Below are positions 36,868 through 46,256 of a DNA stretch of 64,000 nucleotides, one piece after another. The first letter of the stretch is position 1. Each line of letters begins with the position of its first letter. The translations under genes were made by a program, and so were the position numbers. The DNA is from Brevundimonas sp. (GTDB lineage Bacteria; Pseudomonadota; Alphaproteobacteria; Caulobacterales; Caulobacteraceae): positions 1 to 64,000 of the forward strand of contig NZ_JAUSOE010000026.1 in assembly GCF_030656255.1 (NCBI RefSeq), given 5' to 3'. The notes beneath the pieces were generated by a model that did no database searches, was not told where the DNA came from, and was given only the letters and a program-made list of their open reading frames with translations.

Positions 36868-38223
36868 ATGGGTTTGATGCGTTATTCGACGGGGGCTGCG
36901 CTCGCGGCGGTCCTCCTCGCCGGTTCGGCCTATGGTCAGACGGCGTCCGTTCCGGCCGCTCCGCAGGCGTCCGCCGCCGGCGCGCCCAATCCGGCGGCCG
37001 GTGACGGACCCGCAACGGCTCGTCCCGCCCCTCAGTTCGAGATGGCCGACGGCATCGTCGCCACGGTGAACGACAAGATCATCACCGGCTTCGACCTGCG
37101 TCAGCAGATGCTGATGTTGATCGCCTCGTCGCAGGTCCAGCCGACCGAGCAGAACCTGCCGGCGATTCAGCAGGCCGCCCTCAACCGGCTGATCGAAGAG
37201 CGCCTGAAGGCGCAGGAGATCACCAAGTTCGAAAGCCTGAAGATCACCGACCAGGAGATCGACGAAGAGATCGCCCAGATGGCGCGCCAGGCCGGGGTCG
37301 CCCCAGCCGCCTATATGGAGTTCCTTCAGCAGGGCGGCATTCAGCCGAACGCCTTCCGCGAGAGCCTGCGCACCGAGATCGGCTGGGGCCAGCTGGTGCC
37401 CGGCCGCTTCAACAGCCGCGCCCGCCCCAGCACGCTTCAGGTCGACCAGGAAGTCCGTCGTCTCAATGATGCGGCCGCCCAGCCCCAGTATCTGATCGGC
37501 GAAATCTATATCGAGGCCTCGCGCGTCGGCGGCCAGGAAGCCGCCATGAACGGCGCCCGCCAACTGGTGCAGCAGATCATCCAGGGCGCGCCCTTCCAGG
37601 CCGTCGCCCAGCAGTTCTCGTCCGCCCCTTCGGCCTCGGCCCGGGTGCCCGGCGACGCCGGCTGGGTGGTCAAGGGCACGGTCCAGCCCGCGCTCCAGAC
37701 CATCTTCGACCAACTCCAGCCCGGCCAGCTGTCCAACCCGATCGCCGTCGATGGCGGGGTGTACATCATCTATATGCGCGACAAGCGCGACGGCGCGGCG
37801 ACCAGCCTGGTCTCGCTGCGGCAACTGATGGTCGAACTGCCCGAGACGGCGTCGGAGGCCGATCTGGCCGCCGCGACCCGCACTCTGGAAGGCCTGCGTC
37901 AGGGATTGAACTGCGACAACATCCTGTCCCAGGCGCGCGCGACCCAGGGGGTGATCGGGGCGGACCTCGGCGAATCTGACGTCGCCAACCTGGCGCCCCA
38001 GTTCCAGCAGTTCGCCCGCACCGGCGAGATCGGCTCGGTCTCCACGCCGATCCGCACCCCGCTGGGCCTGCACCTGGTCGCCGTCTGCGGTCGCCGGGTC
38101 GGCGGCCCCGAGGCCCCGAACCGTCAACAGGTCGAGGGTCGTCTGCGGGCCCAGAACCTGGCCGTGCTCGAACGCCGCTATCTGCGCGACCTGCGCAGCG
38201 ACGCCCTGATCGAGTTCAAATGA
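36868..38223 (+). CDS. surA: Periplasmic chaperone and peptidyl-prolyl isomerase SurA
   Basis: A 451-aa periplasmic chaperone for outer-membrane proteins. Signal peptide (to AYGQ, residue ~24), an Ala/Pro-rich spacer, the SurA N-domain (~50-195; VATVNDKIITGFDLRQQM) and two parvulin-type domains: the first (~200-305) retains QYLIGEIYIEA and GDAGWVVKG, the second (~310-430) is more diverged. It sits between lptD and pdxA, the classical imp-surA-pdxA-ksgA order; its stop overlaps pdxA by 4 nt. Confidence 0.93.
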   Translation: MGLMRYSTGAALAAVLLAGSAYGQTASVPAAPQASAAGAPNPAAGDGPATARPAPQFEMADGIVATVNDKIITGFDLRQQMLMLIASSQVQPTEQNLPAIQQAALNRLIEERLKAQEITKFESLKITDQEIDEEIAQMARQAGVAPAAYMEFLQQGGIQPNAFRESLRTEIGWGQLVPGRFNSRARPSTLQVDQEVRRLNDAAAQPQYLIGEIYIEASRVGGQEAAMNGARQLVQQIIQGAPFQAVAQQFSSAPSASARVPGDAGWVVKGTVQPALQTIFDQLQPGQLSNPIAVDGGVYIIYMRDKRDGAATSLVSLRQLMVELPETASEADLAAATRTLEGLRQGLNCDNILSQARATQGVIGADLGESDVANLAPQFQQFARTGEIGSVSTPIRTPLGLHLVAVCGRRVGGPEAPNRQQVEGRLRAQNLAVLERRYLRDLRSDALIEFK

Positions 38224-39215
38224 CCCGGCCTCTGGTCCTGACGCTGGGCGAACCCGCCGGCGTCGGGCCGGAGATCGTGGCCGCCGCCTGGAACGCCCTG
38301 AAGACCGAGCCGCTGGCCTTCGCCGTCATCGGCGACGCGGATCTGCTCCGCGCTCAGGGCGTACTGGTGGTCGAAATCAATACCCCCGCCGATGCGGTCC
38401 AGCCTTTCGGGCGCGCCCTGCCGGTGATCCATCGGCCCTTGCCGGTCCCGGTCGAGGTCGGCCGTCCCGATCCGGCCAATGCGCCGGCCGTCGCCGACGG
38501 TATCGAAGAGGCCGTCAGTTTCGTCCTGTCCGGCGAGGCGTCCGGCCTTGTGACCGCGCCGATCGCCAAGGCTCCGATGTACGCCTCGGGTTTCCGCTTT
38601 CCGGGCCATACCGAATTCATCGCCGAACTGACCGCCGACGCCCCCTATCCCGGCACGCGGGGGCCGGTGATGATGCTGGCGGCCAAGGATCTGCGCGCCT
38701 GTCTGGTCACGATCCATGTCGCCCTGGACCAGGTGGCCGAACTGATCACCGCAGATCGCGTGGCCCGCACCGCCCGCGTGGTCCACGAAAGCCTGAAGCG
38801 CGACTTCGCCATCGCTCGCCCGCGCCTAGCCATGGCCGCCCTAAACCCCCACGCCGGCGAAGGCGGCGCCCTGGGCCTGGAGGAGATCGAGATCCTGCGC
38901 CCGGTCGCCGCGCAACTGCGGGCCGAGGGGATCGACATCACCGACCCCAGGCCCGCCGACACCCTGTTCCACGACGAGGCGCGCGCGACCTATGACGCCG
39001 CCATCTGCATGTATCACGATCAGGCCCTGATCCCGGTCAAGACCCTGGACTTCTGGGGCGGGGTGAATGTCTCCCTGGGCCTGCCGATCATCCGCACCTC
39101 GCCCGATCACGGCACCGGTTTCGACATCGCCGGCCAGGGGATCGCCCGCGCCGACAGTCTGATCGCCGCCATTCGTCTGGCATCGGAGATGGCGGCGGCC
39201 CGCGCCGCGCGCTAA
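38220..39215 (+). CDS. pdxA: 4-hydroxythreonine-4-phosphate dehydrogenase
   Basis: Oxidises 4-phosphohydroxy-L-threonine in the DXP-dependent pyridoxal phosphate route, NAD- and metal-dependent. The 331-aa protein has LGEPAGVGPEIV at the start, FPGHTEFIAEL near residue 125, LNPHAGEGG near 205, and YHDQALIPVKTL then SPDHGTGFDIAG in the C-terminal part, with the His metal ligands of the family. Translationally coupled to surA and 8 nt before rsmA. Confidence 0.95.
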   Translation: MTRPLVLTLGEPAGVGPEIVAAAWNALKTEPLAFAVIGDADLLRAQGVLVVEINTPADAVQPFGRALPVIHRPLPVPVEVGRPDPANAPAVADGIEEAVSFVLSGEASGLVTAPIAKAPMYASGFRFPGHTEFIAELTADAPYPGTRGPVMMLAAKDLRACLVTIHVALDQVAELITADRVARTARVVHESLKRDFAIARPRLAMAALNPHAGEGGALGLEEIEILRPVAAQLRAEGIDITDPRPADTLFHDEARATYDAAICMYHDQALIPVKTLDFWGGVNVSLGLPIIRTSPDHGTGFDIAGQGIARADSLIAAIRLASEMAAARAAR

Positions 39216-39223
39216 CAGGGCGT

Positions 39224-40033
39224 GTGACCGACCTTCCCTCCCTCCGCGAAACCCTCGACGCCCACGGCCTGCTGGCCAAGAAGAGCTTCGGCCAGCATTT
39301 CCTGCTGGACCTCAATGTGACGCGCAAGATCGTCCGCATGGCCGGGCCGTTCGACGGCCGCGCTGTGATCGAGGTCGGCCCCGGCCCTGGCGGCCTGACC
39401 CGCGCCCTGCTGGAATCCGACGCCGGTCCCGTGGTCCTGGTGGAAAAGGACCCGCGCTTCATCCCATTGCTGACCGAGTTGGATGACGGCTCCGGCCGCC
39501 TGACGATCGTCGAAGCCGACGCCCTGAAGGTGAAGGAGGCGGATTTGGTCTCCGGCCCGACCCATCTGGTCTCCAACCTGCCCTACAACGTCGGCACGCC
39601 CCTGCTGATCAAATGGCTGACCGGCCCTTGGCTGCCCCACAGCCTGACCTTGATGTTCCAGAAGGAAGTCGCCGAGCGCGTCGCCGCAGGGCCAGGCGAG
39701 GACGCCTACGGCCGTCTGGCGGTCATCTCCCAGGCCGTCTGCACCGCCCGCATCGTCATGCACCTGCCCGCCGCCGCCTTCACCCCGCCGCCCAAGGTGG
39801 CCTCGGCCGTGGTCCATCTGGTCCCGCTGGACGAGCGCCCATCGCCTGAACGCCTGAAGAAGCTGGAACGCGTCACCGCCGCCGCCTTCGGCCAACGCCG
39901 CAAGATGCTGCGCTCCAGCCTGAAACAGCTGGGCGGCGCCGCCCTATGCGAGGCCGCAGGGATCGAGCCTGACGTGCGGGCGGAAACCGTGGACGTGGCG
40001 GGCTTCCTGCGTCTGGCGGATGCGCTGGCTTAA
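39224..40033 (+). CDS. rsmA: 16S rRNA (adenine(1518)-N6/adenine(1519)-N6)-dimethyltransferase
   Basis: Dimethylates two adjacent adenines in the 3'-terminal hairpin of 16S rRNA late in 30S maturation, using S-adenosylmethionine. KKSFGQHFLLD near residue 18, the SAM-binding VIEVGPGPGGLTRALL near 50 and the catalytic NLPYNVG near 118 are all present in a 269-aa protein of normal length. The start is a GTG, 8 nt after pdxA. The operon probably ends here. Confidence 0.95.
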   Translation: MTDLPSLRETLDAHGLLAKKSFGQHFLLDLNVTRKIVRMAGPFDGRAVIEVGPGPGGLTRALLESDAGPVVLVEKDPRFIPLLTELDDGSGRLTIVEADALKVKEADLVSGPTHLVSNLPYNVGTPLLIKWLTGPWLPHSLTLMFQKEVAERVAAGPGEDAYGRLAVISQAVCTARIVMHLPAAAFTPPPKVASAVVHLVPLDERPSPERLKKLERVTAAAFGQRRKMLRSSLKQLGGAALCEAAGIEPDVRAETVDVAGFLRLADALA

Positions 40034-40069
40034 GGCATGGGCAACGTCGTCGATAAGGGACAGGGCAAA

Positions 40070-40501
40070 ATGCCAATACGTCGCCGACATCGCTGGCCCA
40101 GGATCATATTCTACATCGTGATGGTTATCGCGCTGCTGGCTCAGTTTGCTCTGGAATCGTTCATCAGAGCTATGGGGCAATCCTGCAACGTCTTGGCGGT
40201 CATGAAGGACACCCCGTGGTTCGCAGGCACGTCGAGCATAATCCTCCTCTTGTTCACGATCTATTGGGGAACGGGCGTTGCGCTAACAGCAATAGGTTAC
40301 GCCTGTGCTCTGCACATCATCAATGCAGGCTTGATCAACATTGTGGTTCACGGCTCTTGGGGGTGCATTCTCAGTGAAAACCCTAATTGGCTTGACGTCC
40401 ATCCTACGCCGACAGGCTGGATAACGGTCACCATGGGCGTTCTGTGCCTGGGAATAGTCTGGTTTTTGTCCACGCTGGCTCAACGCCTTGAACGTAGGTG
40501 A
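40070..40501 (+). CDS. Four-helix membrane protein of unknown function
   Basis: I do not recognise this 143-aa protein. It has a basic N-terminus (MPIRRRHRWPR) and about four hydrophobic helices (residues ~11-30, 44-66, 70-92 and 115-135), with Cys in IRAMGQSCNVL, GYACALH, SWGCIL and the last helix. Its base composition is visibly more AT-rich than the flanking genes and its codon use is mixed (ATA, AAT, TTG), suggesting recent acquisition between rsmA and the aminotransferase. The ATG at 40070 has AGGG upstream; an ATG at 40037 directly after rsmA would add 11 residues. Confidence 0.6.
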   Translation: MPIRRRHRWPRIIFYIVMVIALLAQFALESFIRAMGQSCNVLAVMKDTPWFAGTSSIILLLFTIYWGTGVALTAIGYACALHIINAGLINIVVHGSWGCILSENPNWLDVHPTPTGWITVTMGVLCLGIVWFLSTLAQRLERR

Positions 40502-40505
40502 TCTG

Positions 40506-41648
40506 ATGACCGTCGAACCCTTCCGCGCCATCACCATCAGCCGCCTGGCGCACCAGCTGAAAGCGGAAGGCCGCTCGATCATCCATATGGAGTTCGGCCA
40601 GCCCTCGACCGGCGCGCCCGCCGCGGCCATCGCCCGCGCGCATGAGGTGCTGGACGCCGACGCCATGGGTTATTGGGAAAGCCCCGATCTGCGCGCCCGG
40701 ATCACTCGCCTGTATGACGACCGCTACGGCGTCACGGTCGATCCCGACCGCATCCTGCTGACCTGCGGCGCCTCCCCCGCCCTCGTCCTGGCGCTCAGCA
40801 CCCGCTTCAGGCCGGGCGACCGCATCGCCCTGGCCCGCCCCGGCTATGTCGCCTATCGCAACACCCTGCGCGCCCTGCACCTGGAGCCGGTCGAGATCGC
40901 CTGCGGACCCGAAACCCGGTTTCAACTGACCGCCACCCAGCTCCAGGCGCTGGATCCGGCCCCCGCCGGCGTCATTATCGCCAGCCCCGCCAATCCGACC
41001 GGCACCGTCATCCCCGACGCCGAACTCGCCGCCATCGCCGAGGTCTGTCGCGCGCGCGACATCGCCATCGTCTCCGACGAGATCTACCACGGCCTGTCTT
41101 ATGTCGGCCCGACCCCGTCGATGCTGCAGTTCGCGCCCGACGCCATGGTGATCAACAGCTTCTCCAAATACTGGAGCATGGCCGGCTGGCGACTGGGTTG
41201 GCTGCTGGTTCCCGAGGGCCTGATCGACGCCGCCCGCGCCTATATCGGCAATATGTTCCTGACCCCGCCCAGCCTCAGCCAGCATGCAGGCCGGGTGGCC
41301 ATGGACGCGGTGGATGAGCTGGAAGCCCATATCGACACCTATCGACGCAATCGCCAGCTGATGCTGGACGCCCTACCCGCCCTGGGTCTGCAGAAGATCG
41401 CGCCGCCAGACGGCGCCTTCTACATCTGGGCCGACATCGGCCATCTGACCGACGACAGCGTGGCCTTCTGCGAAGATCTGTTGCGCGACACCGGGGTGGC
41501 CACGGCGCCCGGCGTCGATTTTGACCCCGTCGACGGCCACCGTTTCATTCGGTTCAGCTTCGCCGTCTCGACGCCCGAGATCGAAACAGCCCTGGCGCGG
41601 TTGATTCCCTGGTTCGCGAATCGCGCACACGGCACCATGCCGGAATAG
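40506..41648 (+). CDS. Class I/II PLP-dependent aminotransferase
   Basis: A 380-aa fold-type I aminotransferase. GQPSTGAP near residue 30, YWESPDLRARI in place of the usual YtxxxGxxxLR, ASPANPTGT near 160, SDEIYHGL near 190, and INSFSKYWSMAGWRLGW with the PLP Lys near residue 223 are typical of the aspartate/aromatic aminotransferase group. The amino donor cannot be fixed from the motifs. The frame is open to an ATG at 40488, but the ATG at 40506 fits the family; it starts 5 nt after the orphan membrane gene. Confidence 0.87.
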   Translation: MTVEPFRAITISRLAHQLKAEGRSIIHMEFGQPSTGAPAAAIARAHEVLDADAMGYWESPDLRARITRLYDDRYGVTVDPDRILLTCGASPALVLALSTRFRPGDRIALARPGYVAYRNTLRALHLEPVEIACGPETRFQLTATQLQALDPAPAGVIIASPANPTGTVIPDAELAAIAEVCRARDIAIVSDEIYHGLSYVGPTPSMLQFAPDAMVINSFSKYWSMAGWRLGWLLVPEGLIDAARAYIGNMFLTPPSLSQHAGRVAMDAVDELEAHIDTYRRNRQLMLDALPALGLQKIAPPDGAFYIWADIGHLTDDSVAFCEDLLRDTGVATAPGVDFDPVDGHRFIRFSFAVSTPEIETALARLIPWFANRAHGTMPE

Positions 41649-41787
41649 GCGCGCCTCCGTAGGCAATCTTCCCTACAGGCGAGTTCACCCTCTGGAAGCC
41701 GTGACCCCGCTAAGGTCTGAACAGTGGCGTAGAAGACGGCATCGCGACGGGTTGTTCCCCCCCGACCTTCGCGGTGCCGTTCTTAAG

Positions 41788-42429
41788 TCAGACGGCTTCG
41801 CGCAGCAGGGCCGCCTTGTAGTCGTCCACCCACAGATTGCGGAACCGGCACGACCGTTCGGCATGATAGATGTGGGCCAGTTCGGCGTACGACCGGTCGA
41901 AATCCTCGTTCACGATCACATAGTCGAAGGCGTCGCAGTGTTCGATCTCACCCTTGGCGTTGGCCACGCGGCGTTCGATCACGTCATCGGCGTCCTGCGA
42001 CCGCGTCACCAGCCGGCGGCGCAGCTCTTCCAGGCTGGGCGGCAGGATGAAGACACGCACGGCGTCCTCCGGGCATTTCTCGGCCACGTCGCGGGCGCCC
42101 TGCCAGTCGATGTCGAACAGCACGTCCCGTCCCTCGGCCAGGGCCCGGTCCACCGGCGCGCGCGGGCTGCCGTAGCGATTGCCGTGGACATCGGCCCATT
42201 CCAGGAAGGCGTCGGCGTCGATCAGTTTCTGGAACCGCGCGTGATCGACGAAATGATAGTCGCGACCATCGACCTCGCCCGGACGAATGTCCCGCGTCGT
42301 CATGGAGACCGACAGCTCCAGCCCGCCGTGGTCCGCCATCAACCGGCGGCACAGCGACGTCTTGCCCGCGCCCGAAGGGCTGGCGACGATCAGGAGGACG
42401 CCCCGGCGGGGCGTGCGTTCATTCGACAT
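41788..42429 (-). CDS. gmk: Guanylate kinase
   Basis: Phosphorylates GMP to GDP, feeding GTP and alarmone pools. A 213-aa protein with the P-loop SPSGAGKT near residue 17, STTR-like SMTTRDIRPGE near 40, and DGRDYHFVD for GMP binding. The ATG at 42429 is used (MSNERTPRR); an ATG 15 nt upstream is inside yicC. It overlaps the end of yicC by 11 nt, a frequent yicC-gmk pair, and is last in the leftward fab-mltG-yicC-gmk cluster. Confidence 0.95.
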   Translation of the reverse strand: MSNERTPRRGVLLIVASPSGAGKTSLCRRLMADHGGLELSVSMTTRDIRPGEVDGRDYHFVDHARFQKLIDADAFLEWADVHGNRYGSPRAPVDRALAEGRDVLFDIDWQGARDVAEKCPEDAVRVFILPPSLEELRRRLVTRSQDADDVIERRVANAKGEIEHCDAFDYVIVNEDFDRSYAELAHIYHAERSCRFRNLWVDDYKAALLREAV

Positions 42430-43303
42430 TCTGGACCTGTTCACGCAACTGTTCGATGACGGCCTTCAGTTCGAGGCCGATTCCGGTGAGCGCGGTCGTA
42501 GCCGATTTCGAGCAGAGCGTGTTGGCCTCACGCATGAATTCCTGCATCAGAAAGTCGAGTTTTCGCCCCGCGGGCACTGAGACCAGCAGCTGGCGGGCCG
42601 CGTCGATATGGGCCGCCAGACGATCAAGCTCCTCACGCACATCCGCCTTGGTCGCCAGGGCCGCCGCTTCGAGGAAGATTCGGTCTTCCAGGCCCAGCGC
42701 ATCCGGGGCCAGTTCGGACATGCGGCGGCTGAACCGATCGCGGATGGCGACGACCTGTGCCGTGGCCTCGCTTTCTGCCTGGACCACCAGAGCCTCGATT
42801 CGGCGGATGAACTCTTCCAGCACCGGCGTCAGCTGCGCGCCTTCGCCCTCGCGCGAGGCCTTCAGAGCGTCCAGGGCCGCTTCGACCGTTCCGGCCATGG
42901 CGGCTTCCAGGACGGCGCGGGCTTCGGGGTCGTCCACCTCTTCCGGCGCCTCGATCACCCCACGCAGGGCCAGAAGGCCGTCAGCGGACGGCGGGGTCGC
43001 CCCGTCCTCGGCCAGCTCATTGGCGAGGGTCAGATAGCGGGCCAGGACCGCCGCATTGATGGTGACCGCAGCCTCGCCGGCCTCGGTTCTTTTGGCCTGG
43101 ACGCCGATCGTGACCTGCCCGCGGGCCAGACGCGCCTGGGCCGCCGCCTTGGCGGCCCGTTCCAGACCATCAAAACCATTGGGGCCGCGGAACCGGACCT
43201 CCAGATTGCGGCCGTTGACCGAGCGGGCCTCAACCGACCAGGTCCAGCCCTCGCCCGCCCCATCCGCCCGGCCGAAGCCGGTCATGCCGGACAGGCGGGT
43301 CAT
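42419..43303 (-). CDS. yicC: YicC-family endoribonuclease
   Basis: A 294-aa protein of the YicC/YloC family, for which RNase activity has been shown in other bacteria. The N-terminal LSGMTGFGRADG and SVNGRNLEVRFRGPNG strands and the C-terminal GRKLDFLMQEFMREANTLCSKS block are diagnostic. Its start overlaps the mltG stop by 4 nt and its end overlaps gmk, so it is tightly embedded. Confidence 0.93.
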   Translation of the reverse strand: MTRLSGMTGFGRADGAGEGWTWSVEARSVNGRNLEVRFRGPNGFDGLERAAKAAAQARLARGQVTIGVQAKRTEAGEAAVTINAAVLARYLTLANELAEDGATPPSADGLLALRGVIEAPEEVDDPEARAVLEAAMAGTVEAALDALKASREGEGAQLTPVLEEFIRRIEALVVQAESEATAQVVAIRDRFSRRMSELAPDALGLEDRIFLEAAALATKADVREELDRLAAHIDAARQLLVSVPAGRKLDFLMQEFMREANTLCSKSATTALTGIGLELKAVIEQLREQVQNVE

Positions 43304-44451
43304 TGCACGCCTCGCGTGGCGCCGGCGGGCAGGGTCAGGGTCGCCTGTCCGGGCGTCTGAGGCGTCGGCTCGGCCGGGTCCGCCATCGGGGCGGCGCTTG
43401 TTCCCGGCGCGACCGGGGCCGCCGCCTCGGGCGGCAATCCCGCCTTCTGACGCTCGATCTGACGCCAGCGGGCGACATTGCGCAGATGCTCTTCATAGGT
43501 GGCGGCGAAGGCGTGACCACCCGATCCGTCGGCGACGAAGAACAAGGCTTGTTCGGCGGGCGGGTTCAGCACGGCCTGCAGCGCCTCCTTGCCCGGATTG
43601 GCGATGGGCGTCGGCGGCAGGCCGTCGATCTGATAAGTGTTCCAAGGCGTCCGACGGTCCAGTTCCGACCGGCGGATGCCGCGCCCCAGGGGAAGACCCT
43701 GGGTAATGCCGTAGACGATGGTCGGATCGCTCTCCAGCCGCATCCCTTGACGCAGCCGATTGGAGAAGACGGCCGCCACACGCGGGCGTTCGGCCGCCAG
43801 ACCGGTCTCCTTTTCGACGATGGAGGCCAGGATCACCGCCTCTTCGGGGTTTCGCACAACCGTTCCCGGTCCTCGCTGGGCCCACAGGAGACGAAGATTT
43901 TCGCTGGCGGCCCGCTGCATCCGGTCGATCACCGACTGGCGCGTATCGCCCCGCGCGATCTCATAGGTGTCAGGCCACAGGCTGCCTTCTTCCGGCAGGA
44001 CCTCGACCGTGCCGGTCAGCACCGGCTCCTTACGCAGAATGTCCAGCGCCTGGGCCGACGACCAGCCCTCGGGCAGGGTCACGAAATGGCGCACGACCCG
44101 GCCGTCGACCAGCAGTTTCAACACGCCGCCAAGCGAGGTCCCGGACGGAACCTCATATTCCCCGGCGCGCAGCCTGCGGTCCGCGCCGGTGAAAGTCGCC
44201 GCCGCCTTGAACAGGTCGGTCGAGCGGATCACCCCCGCCGCCTTTAGCTGAGCGGCTATGGCCGAGACGCCAGACCCGCTGGCCAGGGTCACGACCGTGC
44301 GGTCTCCCTGACGGGCGCCGGGGCCGGGGCCGTAGTAGACGCCCCAGACTATGGCCAGGGCGGCGATCAGGAACAGGCTGAACGTCGCCGAGGCGGTCAG
44401 CAAGGTCACCGTCAGACCCGAACGCTTTTCCACCCGCCCCCGTCCGAACAT
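43300..44451 (-). CDS. mltG: Endolytic murein transglycosylase MltG
   Basis: A 383-aa inner-membrane lytic transglycosylase that cuts nascent glycan strands and is proposed to terminate their growth. One transmembrane helix (~residues 14-38), a LysM-like region (~50-130), then the YceG domain with the catalytic Glu in ASIVEKETG near residue 211 and NRLRQGMRLESDPT after it. The C-terminus is a Pro/Ala-rich tail. It starts 1 nt after fabF ends, linking fatty-acid and wall synthesis in one unit. Confidence 0.93.
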   Translation of the reverse strand: MFGRGRVEKRSGLTVTLLTASATFSLFLIAALAIVWGVYYGPGPGARQGDRTVVTLASGSGVSAIAAQLKAAGVIRSTDLFKAAATFTGADRRLRAGEYEVPSGTSLGGVLKLLVDGRVVRHFVTLPEGWSSAQALDILRKEPVLTGTVEVLPEEGSLWPDTYEIARGDTRQSVIDRMQRAASENLRLLWAQRGPGTVVRNPEEAVILASIVEKETGLAAERPRVAAVFSNRLRQGMRLESDPTIVYGITQGLPLGRGIRRSELDRRTPWNTYQIDGLPPTPIANPGKEALQAVLNPPAEQALFFVADGSGGHAFAATYEEHLRNVARWRQIERQKAGLPPEAAAPVAPGTSAAPMADPAEPTPQTPGQATLTLPAGATRGVQ

Positions 44452-44452
44452 G

Positions 44453-45724
44453 TCAGTCGACCTTCTTGAAGATCACCGAGGCGTTGGTGCCCCCGAAGCC
44501 GAAACTGTTGGACATGGCGACGTCGATCTTCATCGGCTTGGCCTTGTTCGGGACCAGGTCGATCGGCGTCTCCATCTCCGGATCGTCCAGATTGATCGTC
44601 GGCGGCGCCACCTGATCCCGGATCGCCAGGACGCAGAAGGCCGCTTCGATGGCCCCGGCGGCGCCCAACAGGTGGCCGGTCATCGACTTGGTCGAGCTGA
44701 CGGCCAGGTTCTGAGCGTGATCCCCGACCAGACCCTCGATCCCCTTCAGCTCGATCCAGTCCGCCATGGTCGAGGTGCCGTGGGCGTTGACATAGTCGAG
44801 GTCCGACGGCTGCATGCCCGCCCGTTTCAGCGCCATCTTCATGGCCCGCACCCCGCCTTCGCCGTCCTCGGATGGGGCGGTGATATGGTGGGCGTCGCCG
44901 CTCATGCCGTAGCCCACGACCTCGGCGTAGATCTTGGCCCCCCGCGCCTTGGCGTGTTCGTATTCCTCCAGCACCAGGATCCCGGCGCCCTCGCCCATGA
45001 TGAAGCCGGCGTGGCCACGGTCATAGGGACGAGACGCCTTGTCCGGCGTGTCGTTATAGGCGGTGCACAGGGCCTTGCAGGCCAGGAAGCCGGCGATGCC
45101 CAGCGGCACGACCGAGCTTTCCGCCCCGCCCGCCACCATCACATCGGCGTCGTCCAGGGCGATCATCCGGGCCGCATCGCCGATGGCGTGGGCGCCGGTG
45201 GCGCAGGCGGTGACGACCGCATGGTTTGGCCCCTTCAGGCCATGGCGGATCGAGATCTGACCGCCGGCCAGATTGATCAGGGCGCTGGGGATGAAGAAGG
45301 GGCTGACGCGGCGCACCCCCTGTTCCTTCAGCACGATGGCCGTCTCGGCGATGGCGCCCAGGCCGCCGATGCCGGAGCCGACCATGACGCCGGTCCGTTC
45401 CTTGTCTTCGTCGGTCTCGGGCTTCCAGTTCGCGTCGGCCAGGGCCTCGTCCGCCGCCGCGATGGCGTACAGGATGAAGTCGTCGACGCGCTTGCGGTCC
45501 TTGACCGACATGATCTTCTCAGGGTCGAAGTCGCCTTCGCCGCCGCCGCCGCGCCCATCGACGCTCGGCACTTCGCCGGCGATAGTGCAGCCATAGCCCG
45601 TGGTGTCGAAGGCGGTGATCGGGCGGATGCCCGACCGTCCCTCGACGATGCCCTTCCAGCTCTTCTCGACACCCCAACCCAGGGGGGTCAGCAGACCGAT
45701 GCCCGTAACGACGACGCGGCGCAT
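44453..45724 (-). CDS. fabF: Beta-ketoacyl-ACP synthase II
   Basis: Condenses malonyl-ACP with acyl-ACP during fatty-acid elongation. The 423-aa thiolase-fold protein has the nucleophile in VVTACATGAHAIGDA near residue 170 and catalytic His residues in VNAHGTSTMADWIELKG and KSMTGHLLGAAGAIEA. The frame runs to 45781, but the family starts at MRRVVVTGIG (ATG 45724). It follows acpP after a 155-nt interval holding a strong hairpin. Confidence 0.96.
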   Translation of the reverse strand: MRRVVVTGIGLLTPLGWGVEKSWKGIVEGRSGIRPITAFDTTGYGCTIAGEVPSVDGRGGGGEGDFDPEKIMSVKDRKRVDDFILYAIAAADEALADANWKPETDEDKERTGVMVGSGIGGLGAIAETAIVLKEQGVRRVSPFFIPSALINLAGGQISIRHGLKGPNHAVVTACATGAHAIGDAARMIALDDADVMVAGGAESSVVPLGIAGFLACKALCTAYNDTPDKASRPYDRGHAGFIMGEGAGILVLEEYEHAKARGAKIYAEVVGYGMSGDAHHITAPSEDGEGGVRAMKMALKRAGMQPSDLDYVNAHGTSTMADWIELKGIEGLVGDHAQNLAVSSTKSMTGHLLGAAGAIEAAFCVLAIRDQVAPPTINLDDPEMETPIDLVPNKAKPMKIDVAMSNSFGFGGTNASVIFKKVD

Positions 45725-45798
45725 GGTGCGTGCTCCTAAAATTCTCCAGTCCGAACCCGGAGAATCACTTCGGATTCGCATGGGTCAGAAACAGTAAA

Positions 45799-45835
45799 GG
45801 CCGCCGGGCGACTCCGCTAGGAGCGCCGGGCGGCC
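45799..45835 (-). terminator. Hairpin between acpP and fabF
   Basis: A 12-bp GC-rich stem with one mismatch (GGCCGCCCGGCG / CGCCCGGCGGCC on the minus strand), extended by an inner CTCC/GGAG helix with a 4-nt loop, is followed by TTTACTGTTT. It is a plausible partial terminator or attenuator letting acpP be expressed above fabF, or a 3' stabiliser of the acpP transcript. The U-tract is weak. Confidence 0.6.
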
Positions 45836-45879
45836 CTGTGAACCGTCGGCCCTATCGGGCCGCCAGTCGGGGGCTGAAA

Positions 45880-46119
45880 TCAGCCGGCCGACTTTTCGTC
45901 GATGAACTTGACCGCATCGCCGACCGTCTGGATGTGCTCGGCGGCGTCATCCGGGATCTCGATGTCGAATTCTTCTTCGAAGGCCATCACCAGCTCGACG
46001 TTGTCGAGCGAGTCGGCGCCCAGGTCGTCGATGAAGCTGGCCTTTTCCGTGACCTTGTCCGGATCGGCGTCCAGATGGTCGATGACGATCTTGCGAACGC
46101 GCTCGAGGGTGTCGGACAT
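45880..46119 (-). CDS. acpP: Acyl carrier protein
   Basis: A 79-aa acidic carrier that shuttles growing acyl chains on a 4'-phosphopantetheine arm attached to Ser in [13 protein letters not shown] near residue 38. Length, charge and the FDIEIPDD helix are standard. It sits between fabG and fabF, in the classical fabD-fabG-acpP-fabF order, with its own 169-nt leader upstream and a hairpin downstream. Confidence 0.97.
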   Translation of the reverse strand: MSDTLERVRKIVIDHLDADPDKVTEKASFIDDLGADSLDNVELVMAFEEEFDIEIPDDAAEHIQTVGDAVKFIDEKSAG

Positions 46120-46202
46120 GAGTGTCTCTCTGCCTGTTTAAAATCGCCGTAGAGGCGGGGTAACTTCGAAATCGCCGTCTCACGGCAGCGAAGGCGACGC
46201 AA

Positions 46203-46256
46203 GCCCGAAAGCCCGAACCGCCGTTGCATCCAGCCCTTTAGCACAGGCTTTCGGGC
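46203..46256. repeat. 11-bp perfect inverted repeat in the fabG-acpP interval
   Basis: GCCCGAAAGCC at 46203-46213 and its exact complement GGCTTTCGGGC at 46246-46256 are separated by 32 nt. No T-run follows on the minus strand, so an ordinary terminator for fabG is doubtful; it may be a regulator site or an RNA structure in the acpP leader. Confidence 0.55.

Noticed and set aside
41701..42459. Plus-strand open frame (252 aa) opposite gmk
   Set aside because: Shadow frame; gmk has P-loop and GMP-binding motifs.
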